A stretch of 64,000 nucleotides of DNA from NCBI GenBank assembly GCA_017303755.1, contig JAFLBS010000001.1, forward strand, positions 496,001 to 560,000, in the 5' to 3' direction. This DNA is from Flavobacteriales bacterium (GTDB lineage: Bacteria; Bacteroidota; Bacteroidia; Flavobacteriales; Flavobacteriaceae). Made by a program: the position numbers and the translations under genes. Positions within the stretch are counted from its first letter, which is position 1. Every line of letters starts with the position of its first letter. A model generated the notes under the pieces. That model saw nothing but the letters and a program-made list of their open reading frames with translations, was not told where the DNA came from and made no database searches. This document shows, in pieces, positions 17,272-27,200 of this stretch.

Positions 17272-19185
17272 ATGGAAAACAGTTTAATTTTACTTTTATT
17301 ATTAACCCCATTTTTCGGGTTTTTATTCAATGTTTTCTTCGGAAAATCAGTTTCCAAATCGGTTTCAGGTTTCATCGGAACTGGAGCAGTTGTGGTTTCT
17401 TTCATCATTAGCATCATCTATTTTTTACAAGTAAACGAATCGCATCAAGCCATCAAAGTTTCTTTATTTGATTGGATTACCGTAAGCAATTTCAAATTGG
17501 ATTTCGGAATTTTACTCGATCAATTATCACTTTTATGGTTGTTGTTTGTTACCGGAATTGGTTCGCTAATTCACTTATATTCCATCAGCTACATGCACGA
17601 TGACGAGAACATGCACAAATTTTTCGCTTACCTCAACTTATTCGTTTTCTTTATGATTACGTTGGTTGTTGGAAGTAATTTGTTAGTGATGTTCATCGGT
17701 TGGGAAGGCGTTGGATTGTGTTCGTACTTACTCATCGGATTTTGGTATAAAAACCAAGACTACAACAACGCAGCAAAGAAAGCATTCATCATGAACCGTA
17801 TTGGTGACTTAGGTTTTTTAATTGGAATGTTCATTTTGGCCTATTGTTTTAATTCATTGGATTATTCGTTAATTCAATCAGGAATCATGGTCAAAGGTCC
17901 AGTGAATGCTGACCATTTAATTTCAATTGCTGCTTTGTGTTTGTTCATTGGTGCAACTGGAAAATCAGCTCAATTGCCATTATACACTTGGTTACCTGAC
18001 GCGATGGCTGGACCAACTCCAGTTTCAGCGTTAATTCACGCCGCAACCATGGTAACCGCAGGAATCTTTATGATTACGAGAATGAACTTCTTGTTCGATT
18101 TGGCTCCATATGTACAAACCATTATTGCTGTAGTTGGAGCAACAACCGCTTTAGTTGCCGCATCAATTGGATTATATCAAAACGACATTAAGAAAGTATT
18201 AGCGTATTCAACTGTTTCTCAATTGGGATTAATGTTCTTGGCATTGGGAATGGGCGCTTACACTGTAGCGGTTTTCCACGTAATTACACATGCGTTTTTT
18301 AAAGCGTGTTTATTCTTAGGTTCGGGTTCTGTGATACACGCATTACACGGCGAACAAGACATGCGAAAAATGGGTGGTTTGCGCAAAGCGATGCCAATCA
18401 CATTTGCAACCATGTTGGTTTCTACTTTAGCCATTGCTGGAATTTTCCCATTTGCTGGTTTCTGGTCTAAGGACGAAATTTTAATGGTCGCTTTTGAACA
18501 TAATAAAGTACTTTGGTTTGTAGGTTCGGTTGCATCGATCATGACGGCGTTTTATATGTTCCGTTTGATGTACTTGACGTTCTTCAATGATTTCAGAGGA
18601 ACGGAAGAACAAAAACATCATTTACATGAAAGTCCGAGTTTGATCACATTACCGCTAATCATTTTAGCTGTATTAGCCGCCGTTGGTGGATTGATTAATT
18701 TACCAGGAAGCATGTGGTTGAATCATTTTATTGAGCCTATTTTAAAAACCAAACACGAACACCACGCGTTAGGTCAGCAAGAATATATATTGATGGGAGT
18801 TGCATTGGCTGGAGCGCTAATCGGAATTGGTATGGCATATGCTAAATTCATGAAACAAAAATCGGTTCCTGTTGAAGATGAACAAATTCAAGGGTTTTCA
18901 AAAACGATTTACAACAAATACTATGTTGACGAATTCTATACATTCTTAATTGTAAAACCATTGAACAGTCTTTCTAATTTCTTCAGAACAACATTAGAAC
19001 CAGCGCTTTCAAAATCGGTTTACGGCTTAGGAACATTGGCTGTAGGTATCGCAAACAAAGGAAAAAAATTACAAAACGGAAGCATCGGATTCTATCTGTT
19101 CGCTTTTGTAATTGGTTTCTTTGCCATCATCTTTTATTTATTTTTATATACATTTTTAGTTAAATTAGTCTCTCAATGGATGTAA
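17272..19185 (+). CDS. nuoL: NADH-quinone oxidoreductase subunit L
   Basis: 637 residues, the distal antiporter-like pump subunit. Seen: the proton-channel Glu in FIGWEGVGLCSYLLIGFW, the Lys helix region ATGKSAQLPLYTWLPDAM, histidines in LIHAATMV, and the C-terminal extension with a terminal hydrophobic segment (about 610-635), which represents the lateral helix anchor. The last bases overlap nuoM by 10. Confidence 0.96.
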   Translation: MENSLILLLLLTPFFGFLFNVFFGKSVSKSVSGFIGTGAVVVSFIISIIYFLQVNESHQAIKVSLFDWITVSNFKLDFGILLDQLSLLWLLFVTGIGSLIHLYSISYMHDDENMHKFFAYLNLFVFFMITLVVGSNLLVMFIGWEGVGLCSYLLIGFWYKNQDYNNAAKKAFIMNRIGDLGFLIGMFILAYCFNSLDYSLIQSGIMVKGPVNADHLISIAALCLFIGATGKSAQLPLYTWLPDAMAGPTPVSALIHAATMVTAGIFMITRMNFLFDLAPYVQTIIAVVGATTALVAASIGLYQNDIKKVLAYSTVSQLGLMFLALGMGAYTVAVFHVITHAFFKACLFLGSGSVIHALHGEQDMRKMGGLRKAMPITFATMLVSTLAIAGIFPFAGFWSKDEILMVAFEHNKVLWFVGSVASIMTAFYMFRLMYLTFFNDFRGTEEQKHHLHESPSLITLPLIILAVLAAVGGLINLPGSMWLNHFIEPILKTKHEHHALGQQEYILMGVALAGALIGIGMAYAKFMKQKSVPVEDEQIQGFSKTIYNKYYVDEFYTFLIVKPLNSLSNFFRTTLEPALSKSVYGLGTLAVGIANKGKKLQNGSIGFYLFAFVIGFFAIIFYLFLYTFLVKLVSQWM

Positions 19186-20618
19186 CTACTTTATTATTAG
19201 TACTCTTTATTGGTTCAATTGCAACTTATTTTTCAGGTGAAAAATGGGCTTCAAAAATTGCTTTACTTTTTAGTTTAGGCGCTTTTGGAGTGACATTGTA
19301 CTTATTGAACTTATATCAAAACGGAACCAACATCAACCATTTTACCCAATGGATTGATGTACCGAAAGTGATTTTTGCATACAAAGCAGACGGACTTTCG
19401 TTAGCAATGGTATTGTTAACCACTGCATTGACTCCGTTAATTGTGTTTTCATCCTTTGGAAATCAGTTTACCAAATCTAAAAACTTCTACGCTTTAGTAC
19501 TATTTATGGCTTTTGCTATGACAGGAACATTCTTGGCCGCAGATGGTTTATTATACTATATCTATTGGGAATTAGCTTTATTACCAATCTATTTTATCGC
19601 ATTAATTTGGGGTAATGGTGATGCTGACGAACGTAAGAAAGCCGTATTGAAATTCTTCATTTACACTCTGGCTGGTTCGCTTTTCATGTTGATCGCTTTT
19701 GCTTACTTATATACACTTTCTGGAAGTTTCTTACTAGACGATTTATACAAATTAAACTTATCAGATACCGAACAAACTTGGATATTCTTAGCGTTTTTTG
19801 CCGCTTATGCCATCAAAATTCCGATTATTCCATTTCACACTTGGCAGGCAAAAGTGTACCAAAAAGCACCTACTGTTGGAACTATGCTTTTATCGGGAAT
19901 CATGCTAAAAATGGGATTGTACAGTGTTATCCGTTGGCAATTACCGATTGCGCCAAATGCGGCTAAAACCTATATGCCAATTTTAATTGGGTTGAGTATT
20001 GCTGGTGTAATTTACGGTTCGATTGTAGCGTTGCGTCAGAAAGACATCAAAAAATTATTGGCGTATTCGTCGTTGGCTCACGTGGGTTTAATCGCCGCTG
20101 GATGTTATACATTAACGCTTGACGGATTGAACGGTGCAGTCTACCAAATGATTGCTCACGGATTTGTAATTGTTGGTTTGTTCTTCTGTGCTGAAATTAT
20201 TTACCGTCGTTATGAAACACGCGAAATTAGTGATATGAGTGGAATCCGTTCACAAACTCCAAAATTCACATCCATGTTTATGATTCTAGTTTTAGCTTCA
20301 GTTGCTTTGCCTGGAACGTACAACTTTGTGGGAGAATTTACAGTATTGTACAGTTTAAGTCAGGTGAATATTTGGTTTGCCGTGATTGGTGGAACGACAA
20401 TTATTTTGGGAGCTTATTATATGTTACGAATGTTCCAAAAAGTAATGTTAGGAGCCACAAATGAAAAGATATTTGCCGATGTTACTACCAACGAAGCAAT
20501 TACTCTAGTAGTAATTATTGGTTTCCTTTTATTCTTCGGATTGTATCCAAAACCGTTTACAGATTTGGTTTCGCCTGCGATAGAAACTACTTTACAACAA
20601 ATTAACAGTATATCATAA
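19176..20618 (+). CDS. nuoM: NADH-quinone oxidoreductase subunit M
   Basis: 480 residues, the second antiporter-like subunit. Seen: YYIYWELALLPIYFIALIWG with the channel Glu, AAYAIKIPIIPFHTWQAKVY, and LLAYSSLAHVGLIAAG. It has about 14 membrane helices. Its start lies inside the end of nuoL and its stop overlaps the nuoN start by one base, pointing to translational coupling. Confidence 0.96.
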   Translation: MDVTTLLLVLFIGSIATYFSGEKWASKIALLFSLGAFGVTLYLLNLYQNGTNINHFTQWIDVPKVIFAYKADGLSLAMVLLTTALTPLIVFSSFGNQFTKSKNFYALVLFMAFAMTGTFLAADGLLYYIYWELALLPIYFIALIWGNGDADERKKAVLKFFIYTLAGSLFMLIAFAYLYTLSGSFLLDDLYKLNLSDTEQTWIFLAFFAAYAIKIPIIPFHTWQAKVYQKAPTVGTMLLSGIMLKMGLYSVIRWQLPIAPNAAKTYMPILIGLSIAGVIYGSIVALRQKDIKKLLAYSSLAHVGLIAAGCYTLTLDGLNGAVYQMIAHGFVIVGLFFCAEIIYRRYETREISDMSGIRSQTPKFTSMFMILVLASVALPGTYNFVGEFTVLYSLSQVNIWFAVIGGTTIILGAYYMLRMFQKVMLGATNEKIFADVTTNEAITLVVIIGFLLFFGLYPKPFTDLVSPAIETTLQQINSIS

Positions 20619-21988
20619 TGGATAGTTTAATAGCAATTATAGCACTTGGCGTTTTTTGTCTAATAGCTGAAATTTTTAATTTTAGAAAAGCAATTATCCC
20701 TGTATCTATTGTAGGTTTATTAGCTGTTTTAGGATATTCATGGTACAGTTATACTGGCGATGCTTCCTACTACAACAACATGATTGTAGTGAATAAATTT
20801 TCACTTGCATTTTCTACCTTATTCATCTTGTTGACCGTTTTCATCATTGCGTTGGGAAGCGATTTTTACAAAGATCATCCAACCAAATTCTCCGATTATA
20901 TCGCCATCAAAATCTTCTTACTTTCAGGTGCGATTTGCATGGTATCGTTTGGAAATTTAGCGATGTTTTTCTTAGGAATTGAAGTACTTTCGATTGCGCT
21001 TTATGTTCTTGCAGGAAGCAGTCGTTTGGATTTACGAAGCAACGAAGCCGGAATGAAATACTTCTTAATGGGTTCATTTGCCTCTGGAATCATTTTATTT
21101 GGTATCTGTTTGATTTACGGAGCAACCGGTTATTTTGACATTGTAGAAATTTACGATATATCAAGTGGTGCCGGTTTACCAAGCTGGTTTTACATCGGAA
21201 TTGCCTTATTGTTAATTGGAATGTTGTTTAAAGTAGCAGCGGTTCCGTTTCATTTTTGGGCTCCAGATGTGTACGAAGGTGCGCCAGCATTAGTTACTGC
21301 AACCATGAGCACGTTGGCAAAAGTAGTTGCCGTAGCAGCTATGTATAAATTGATGGTTTCTTTGAATCACGAAATCACTTATGAGATGCAAATTGTAATT
21401 GTTGTGGTTTCGATACTTTCGATGACGGTTGGAAACATCATGGCATTGCGTCAGAAAAATGTAAAACGTATGTTGGCGTTTTCAGGAATATCGCACGCTG
21501 GATTTATGTTAATGGCGTTATTGAGTATCTCTAATTCGGCGGGTTCGTTATTGTACTATACTTTTGCATATGCTTTGGCCGGTATTGCCGCTTTCTCTGT
21601 AATTATTTTTGTATCAAAAAGCAAAAACAACGAAGACATTACTAATTTTAACGGCTTAGGAAAAACCAATCCGATAATGGCGGGGATTTTAACAGCATCG
21701 TTATTATCGATGGCGGGAATTCCGATTTTCTCTGGATTCTTTGCTAAATTCATGTTGTTTACCCAAACCATTGAAGCCGGTTATTTGGTAGTTGTTATTG
21801 TGGGTGTAATCAATTCGATCATCAGTATTGGTTATTATTTCAAACTGATTTTGGCCATGTACACCAAAGAAGCTTCCGATGACAATCACAGTAATGCTTT
21901 TGTATACAATGTAATTGCCTTAGTAGCCATTTTATTGAATGTAGTAATTGGTTTGTATCCAACCTTAGTTACTTCGTTATTGAACTGA
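20618..21988 (+). CDS. nuoN: NADH-quinone oxidoreductase subunit N
   Basis: 456 residues, the third antiporter-like subunit and last gene of the operon. Seen: MFFLGIEVLSIALYVLAG with the channel Glu, KVAAVPFHFWAPDVYEGAP, and KRMLAFSGISHAGFMLMAL. It is followed 25 bases later by a strong terminator. With this gene all 14 core subunits of complex I are present in the usual A-N order. Confidence 0.96.
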   Translation: MDSLIAIIALGVFCLIAEIFNFRKAIIPVSIVGLLAVLGYSWYSYTGDASYYNNMIVVNKFSLAFSTLFILLTVFIIALGSDFYKDHPTKFSDYIAIKIFLLSGAICMVSFGNLAMFFLGIEVLSIALYVLAGSSRLDLRSNEAGMKYFLMGSFASGIILFGICLIYGATGYFDIVEIYDISSGAGLPSWFYIGIALLLIGMLFKVAAVPFHFWAPDVYEGAPALVTATMSTLAKVVAVAAMYKLMVSLNHEITYEMQIVIVVVSILSMTVGNIMALRQKNVKRMLAFSGISHAGFMLMALLSISNSAGSLLYYTFAYALAGIAAFSVIIFVSKSKNNEDITNFNGLGKTNPIMAGILTASLLSMAGIPIFSGFFAKFMLFTQTIEAGYLVVVIVGVINSIISIGYYFKLILAMYTKEASDDNHSNAFVYNVIALVAILLNVVIGLYPTLVTSLLN

Positions 21989-22013
21989 ATTTAATTCACC
22001 TTAATTATATAAG

Positions 22014-22047
22014 AAAACCCACTTGAAGCAATTTGAGTGGGTTTTTT
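22014..22047 (+). terminator. Terminator of the nuo operon
   Basis: AAAACCCACT pairs with AGTGGGTTTT around an 11-base loop, followed by a T run ending at 22047. Confidence 0.88.
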
Positions 22048-22084
22048 GTTTGAACTACTATTTTCACAAAAGACGTTTCTCCTC

Positions 22085-22177
22085 TAGCCCCGATTGGACG
22101 GAAAGCTTGTGAGGAACGAACAACTTGGAGGGAAAGCGGGAACGACGACTACAAAAATGCCCAAGCCTTTCGCTCCT
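22085..22177 (+). repeat. Dispersed element, copy A (TAGCCCCGAT ... GCCCAAGCCTTTCG)
   Basis: A GC-richer non-coding stretch in the nuoN-umuC gap. It begins TAGCCCCGAT and ends with the block 22136-22177. That block matches the minus-strand block 34509-34550 at most positions, sharing TACAA, GCCCAAGC and TTTCG in order. The head also matches 57312-57321. The element appears to be non-coding. Confidence 0.65.
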
Positions 22178-22209
22178 AAAAACATATCAACAACTGCTAT
22201 TTTTAACAA

Positions 22210-22238
22210 TTGTCTCGCTTACAATTTTTGTACTTTTA
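22210..22238 (+). promoter_or_regulatory. Promoter of umuC
   Basis: TTG at 22210-22212, 18 bases, then TACTTTTA at 22231-22238 (7 of 8 to consensus). The predicted transcription start falls on or next to the ATG at 22243, so the message may have no leader. No LexA-like palindrome was recognised. Confidence 0.5.
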
Positions 22239-22242
22239 CAGT

Positions 22243-23505
22243 ATGTATGCATTAGTCGATTGCAATAATTTTTACGCCTCGTGCGAACGCGTTTTCCAGC
22301 CACAACTGATTGGAAAACCGATTGTTATATTGTCTAATAACGACGGTTGTATCATTTCGCGCAGTTACGAAGCCAAAGATTTGGGCATTCCGATGGGTGC
22401 GCCCGAGTTTAAAGTTAGAAATGAATTAAAGCAGAAAAACATTCACGTTTTTTCGTCGAATTATGCCTTGTACGGCGATTTGAGTAATCGAGTGATGAAA
22501 ATTTTAGAAGGGTTCACTCCGAATGTAGAAGTGTACAGTATTGACGAGGCATTTCTGAATTTCAACGGAATGAAAATTGACGATTTTCACGACTACGGTT
22601 TGCAGATGAAAAGACGGGTGCAAAAATGGCTGAGTATTCCGATTTGTGTGGGTTTTGCTGAGACGAAAGCGCTATCCAAAGTGGCCAATAAAATTGCCAA
22701 AAAATACCAAGAACGCACGCAAGGCATTTATGTAATTGATACCGAAGAAAAACGAATCAAAGCGTTGAAATGGACGAAAATTGAAGACGTTTGGGGAATT
22801 GGTTTTCGACTGACGAAGAAAATGAAAATGCAGCGTATTTTGACAGCGTATGATTTTATCCAACCACACAACGAAGCCTTTATTAAAAAGGAAATGGGAG
22901 TTGTGGGTTTACGATTGAAATACGAATTGGAAGGGAAATCGGTGTTGGAAATGGAAGAACCGAAAGACAAAAAAAACATTGCCATCACGCGCAGTTTTGC
23001 TGGAAACATTACCACTTTTGACGAAATGAAAGAACGCGTTTCGACTTTTGCAACCGTGTGTGCCGAAAAATTACGCAAACAAAAATCGTGTTGCAACGGT
23101 GTGATTTTATACTTACGCAAAGATAAGTACAAAACACAACGCGATCGCTATAATTTTTATGTATTGGAAACCTTGCCTTTTGCGAGTAATTCGAATATTA
23201 CAATCAGTTCGGTCGCGGTCAAAATGCTCAAGAAAGTGTTTGAAGAAGGTGAAATATACAAAAAAGCGGGCGTGATTGTGACTGATATTATTCCGGAGAA
23301 CGCCAAGCAGTTTCATTTGTTTGAAGAAGAAAATCCGAAGCACCAAAAATTAATGCAAGTGATTGACGATTTCCACAAACGAACAGGCGAACGCAAAATC
23401 AAATTGGCAAGCCAAGATTTAGAACGCACTTGGACAATGAAGCAAGATCATCTTTCACCAAAATATACCACAAATTTTAATCAAATACTAACAGTGAAAT
23501 GCTAA
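22243..23505 (+). CDS. umuC: DNA polymerase V catalytic subunit UmuC (Y-family)
   Basis: 420 residues, a Y-family translesion polymerase. The N-terminal palm has MYALVDCNNFYASCERVF with the first catalytic Asp, LSNNDGCIISRSYEAK, and the second acidic motif YSIDEAFLNF. A helix-hairpin-helix region follows (ALKWTKIEDVWGIGFRLTKKM), then the little finger. The C-terminus is of the UmuC/DUF4113 type (TGERKIKLASQ). ATG 22243 is chosen over TTG 22210, which lies in the -33 element. umuC is followed by umuD, the reverse of the enterobacterial order. Confidence 0.94.
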   Translation: MYALVDCNNFYASCERVFQPQLIGKPIVILSNNDGCIISRSYEAKDLGIPMGAPEFKVRNELKQKNIHVFSSNYALYGDLSNRVMKILEGFTPNVEVYSIDEAFLNFNGMKIDDFHDYGLQMKRRVQKWLSIPICVGFAETKALSKVANKIAKKYQERTQGIYVIDTEEKRIKALKWTKIEDVWGIGFRLTKKMKMQRILTAYDFIQPHNEAFIKKEMGVVGLRLKYELEGKSVLEMEEPKDKKNIAITRSFAGNITTFDEMKERVSTFATVCAEKLRKQKSCCNGVILYLRKDKYKTQRDRYNFYVLETLPFASNSNITISSVAVKMLKKVFEEGEIYKKAGVIVTDIIPENAKQFHLFEEENPKHQKLMQVIDDFHKRTGERKIKLASQDLERTWTMKQDHLSPKYTTNFNQILTVKC

Positions 23506-23512
23506 CGTTAAA

Positions 23513-23540
23513 ATTCCAAAAAACAAAACACAAATTACAA
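23513..23540. repeat. Degenerate heptamer array between umuC and umuD
   Basis: Consecutive seven-base units ATTCCAA, AAAACAA, AACACAA and ATTACAA fill 23513-23540, with ACAAGCT and CCAAATC continuing the phase. There is no coding potential. Confidence 0.5.
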
Positions 23541-23595
23541 ACAAGCTCCAAATCTGAATTCTTAAAATCGTACAGTCATACAATCCAAAAAATTA

Positions 23596-23635
23596 GCGCT
23601 CTTCGTGCCTTCTTTGTGTCTTAGTGGTTAAAATT
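23596..23635 (+). repeat. Copy of the CTTCGTGC...TTAGTGGTTAAA dispersed repeat in front of umuD
   Basis: CTTCGTGCCTTCTTTGTGTC followed by TTAGTGGTTAAA ends directly at the umuD start. On the other strand it resembles 55984-56019 and 57238-57268. The repeat supplies the whole region upstream of the umuD start codon. Confidence 0.6.
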
Positions 23636-24067
23636 ATGTCAAAAAACAAAATAACATTCTTCATTCCCGATTTTGAAAACAGCAACGAACTGCCGTTTAT
23701 TGCTGGCGGAATCAAAGCGGGTTTTCCATCGCCAGCAGCCGATTTTGACGAAACCAAAATCAGTTTAGACAACGTTTTAATCAAAAACCGAGAAGCTACT
23801 TTTTATGCGAAAGCATCGGGAACTTCAATGATTGGCGCCGGAATTGACGATGGTGATGTTTTGGTTATTGACCGAAGTATTGAACCGCAGAACAACAAAA
23901 TTGCGGTGTGTTTTATTGATGGTGAATTTACTGTAAAACGCATCAAAATAGAAAAAGACGGTCTGTACTTAATGCCCGAAAACACTGCTTTCCATCCCAT
24001 TAAAATCACTGAAGACAACAACCTCATCATTTGGGGAATTGTGACGTATGTAATTAAGAGCGTATGA
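23636..24067 (+). CDS. umuD: UmuD-like self-cleaving subunit of DNA polymerase V
   Basis: 143 residues of the S24 LexA/UmuD family. The segment KAGFPSPAAD gives the expected self-cleavage site between A28 and G29. The catalytic Ser is S64 in ASGTSMIGAG and the Lys is K101 in GEFTVKRI. After RecA-stimulated cleavage, UmuD' pairs with UmuC to make polymerase V. ATG 23636 gives normal length; a GTG at 23624 would add four residues. It is 130 bases after umuC, in a gap filled by repeats, so a separate transcript cannot be excluded. Confidence 0.92.
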   Translation: MSKNKITFFIPDFENSNELPFIAGGIKAGFPSPAADFDETKISLDNVLIKNREATFYAKASGTSMIGAGIDDGDVLVIDRSIEPQNNKIAVCFIDGEFTVKRIKIEKDGLYLMPENTAFHPIKITEDNNLIIWGIVTYVIKSV

Positions 24068-24154
24068 AATGACCATTAACAAAAATTGTAAATTCATCAG
24101 AAATGGACAAAATGGGCATTCCATCTTACTTAATTTAAATATTTTGTACAGATG

Positions 24155-24190
24155 AAAAAATCCCCTTTCAACTGAATGAAAGAGGATTTA
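24155..24190. terminator. Bidirectional terminator between umuD and the fibre genes
   Basis: AATCCCCTTTCA and TGAAAGAGGATT pair (one C-A mismatch) around a 6-base loop, preceded by six A and followed by TTTAAT, between convergent genes. Confidence 0.75.
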
Positions 24191-24218
24191 ATCACTTTAA
24201 AAACTACTACTAACTACT

Positions 24219-27200
24219 TTATTTTTGCTCCAATAGTGTTAGGCGTTGCAACACTGATTCGAGTAGGACTTTTTGCTCGTTGAGTTCTGTTTTGAGCGAT
24301 TCGTTTTCGGTTTGCAAGCTTTCATTTTTGGCATTCAATTCTTTAATGGCATTGATTGATGCAATTAAAATCGGATGAATATTGAAATTCAAAAATCCAT
24401 CAGCATCGGTTCCGACTGCATCCGGAAAAAGCGGTTGAACTTCTTGAGCGATAAAACCGGGAAACTCAGTATCTAAAACTTCTTTTTCGAAAGTACGTTC
24501 ACCCACATTTTTATAATTAAAACGAATCGGGTTGAGTTGTAGGATTTCGTTCAATCCTTTAGTATAATTCCCGTTGATGGTTTTGAGTCGTTGATCTGAA
24601 ACAATCGTCCACGTATTGGTACCCGGTTTTCGGCCTTGATCGAGTGCTAATTCAAACAATCCAAGAGGATTAGGTATACCAACACCAACATTTCCAGTAT
24701 TAGTTATGCGCACTCTCTCTGCTAAAGTTCCTGCATTATTTGTTTTAAAGATTAAATAACCGGAGCTACTGTTTGTGGTTGCATTTGATTTTCTCCCTTC
24801 TACAGATCCAAAAACACGTGGTTGTAGCATAGTGTCGTCGTTATATCCTCCTAAAGTTATAGCGCCACCAACATCAATATTTTGAGCATTATTTGATCGA
24901 ACATTTAAATTCCCGTAAATTAAATTAGCTGTTATCGTATTTTCATCAACAACATCAAGTCTTGTTAAAGGTGAGGTTGTTCCTATACCCACATTGGTTG
25001 ATACCAAAGATCCGTTAACACCATTAATACTTCCTAGCACCAATGAATTACTGGTATCAACTTGCGCCAAGTTTCCGATGGCAGTTGCATTGGTAAGATT
25101 AGCTGCACCTACATCGGACTGGAATCCAATGATTGTATTTCTTGCCCCTGTTGTGTTATTGGAACCCGCGCTAGAGCCCAGAAAAACATTAAAATTTCCT
25201 GAAGTATTTTGACTGGCAAAAGATCCGAGTATTAGATTACTATTACCCGTATTATTGAGTCCCGCGGCATATCCTAAATAGGTATTGTCATTTCCTGATG
25301 TCCCATTGGCTCCAGCTAGTCGACCAAGAAAGGTATTGGAACTACCCGAAGCATTTGCGATACCTGCACGTTCTCCGATAAAAGTATTGGAAGTTCCTGC
25401 ATTAACAACTCCACTGTTTCTGCCAAAAAAAGTATTGCTATCGCCGAGTCTACCCGAAATAATATTGCCCCTTCTAAAAACTAAATCAACATTATCAGTA
25501 GTTCCTATGAAATTGGTGGTGGCATTAGTACCAGCATTTCCTAACAATCCCCAAGCATTGGCTGAGGCGTTTTGCCAAGTCGCAACACCATTAGCATCAG
25601 ACGTTAAAACTCGTCCAACCGCCTGATTACCATCTTCCATTCTAATGTTACCTACTACATGCAAACGGTTCAGTGGTGTTGATGTACCTAAACCTGTATT
25701 ACCATTTTTTAAAACGACCATAGCATCTCTACGCTCAGCAAAGTCAACTAAATCATTGTTATTGGCATCAATTGCATTTCCAATCACAAACAAACGATCA
25801 GTTGCATTAGCAGCTCTGAATTGTGTATTTCCATTTATTGAAGATGTGTAAGTAGTTGCTCCAACTCCAATAACAGTTTCGCCAAAACTAACTGCTTGAT
25901 TATTTCTTCCAGCAACCAAAGAATTTTCTCCAATGGCTACAGTACCTTGCCCAAATGCGGTCGAAACTTCACCAAATGATTCATTGCCTTGACCAAAAAC
26001 GGTTGAATAAATACCTGTAGCGTTGTTTGAACTACCAAAAGAGGTAGAAAAATTACCAGAAGAAGAATTAAAATCCCCAAAAACGGTGGATAAAGTTCCA
26101 CTTGCTGAATTCCCAAGGCCAAAAGCCGTTGAAATATTTCCACTCGCTCCGTTGGATTGACCGAACACGGTGGCGTAAAGACCACTTGCACTTGTGGATT
26201 GCCCGAATGCAGTTGAGGATTGACCGCTTGCTATTGCTGATTGTCCGAATGCAATACTGTTCTGACCCGAAGCAATTGAATTAACTCCAAAAGCAGCAGA
26301 ATTAACTCCGCTTGCTGTTGTTCCAAAGCCAAAAGCTGTAGAATAAAAACCCGTTGCATCAGTACTGTTACCAAAAGCAACGGCTCCTTCTCCGCTAGCG
26401 ACTGTTTCATAACCAAAAGTAGTTGACATGTCGCCACTCGCTAAAGCATTAAACCCAGCAGAAAAAGAACCAATTCCGCTGGCTGTATTTCCAATTCCAA
26501 TTGCAAATGAATAAGTCCCACTAGCTGTTAGATTGGCTCCAAACGCAGCAGAATACTGACCTAAATTAGCATCATCCCATTCATTCCCAGCGGCATTTCC
26601 AGCTCTGAATGCTCCTTTTCTAGGATTCCAAACCATTCTATCTCCTGCTCCAGTGGGCGCTAAAGCTCCAGCACCAAAAGTTCCAGTTGAAACTAAACCA
26701 TCTGTTCCACTTATCAAAACTGGACCTGTATCAGCCGTAATAGTTCTTCCGTTTCCTACTCCACCAAAATCATAGGCTTGGTCGAGTGTCCCCGAAGTCG
26801 AACTTTGTAAATATTCTTTAGTTACTACTGCTTTTCCATCTGCAGCGGTAATCATGGCATTGGTGGTTGAAGGTAAACGAGTGAGTCCGTTTTTTAAGAC
26901 AATCATTGCATCACTACGTTCTGGATTTTCAACAAAACCGTTTGAATTTGCATCAATTGCATTTCCAATAACGAAAAGTCGGTCGGTGGCGTTGGCGGTG
27001 CGAAAATTTAAAACTCCATTAACGGAAGGCGTATAGGTTGTCGCTCCAATACCAAATACAGTTTCCCCATAACTTGATGCGGCATTACTATCCCCAAAAA
27101 CGGTTGAAAGATAGCCATCTGCATCGGTATTAAAACCCGCTGCAAAAGTACTTCCGCTTGCAGAACTAGTTCCCAAACCAAAAGCCGTTGCATTGGGTCC

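Noticed and set aside
22243-24067. Mobile-element origin of the umuC-umuD pair
   Set aside because: The genes look intact and normal in composition, with no integrase or transposase nearby. Only the gap is repeat-rich.
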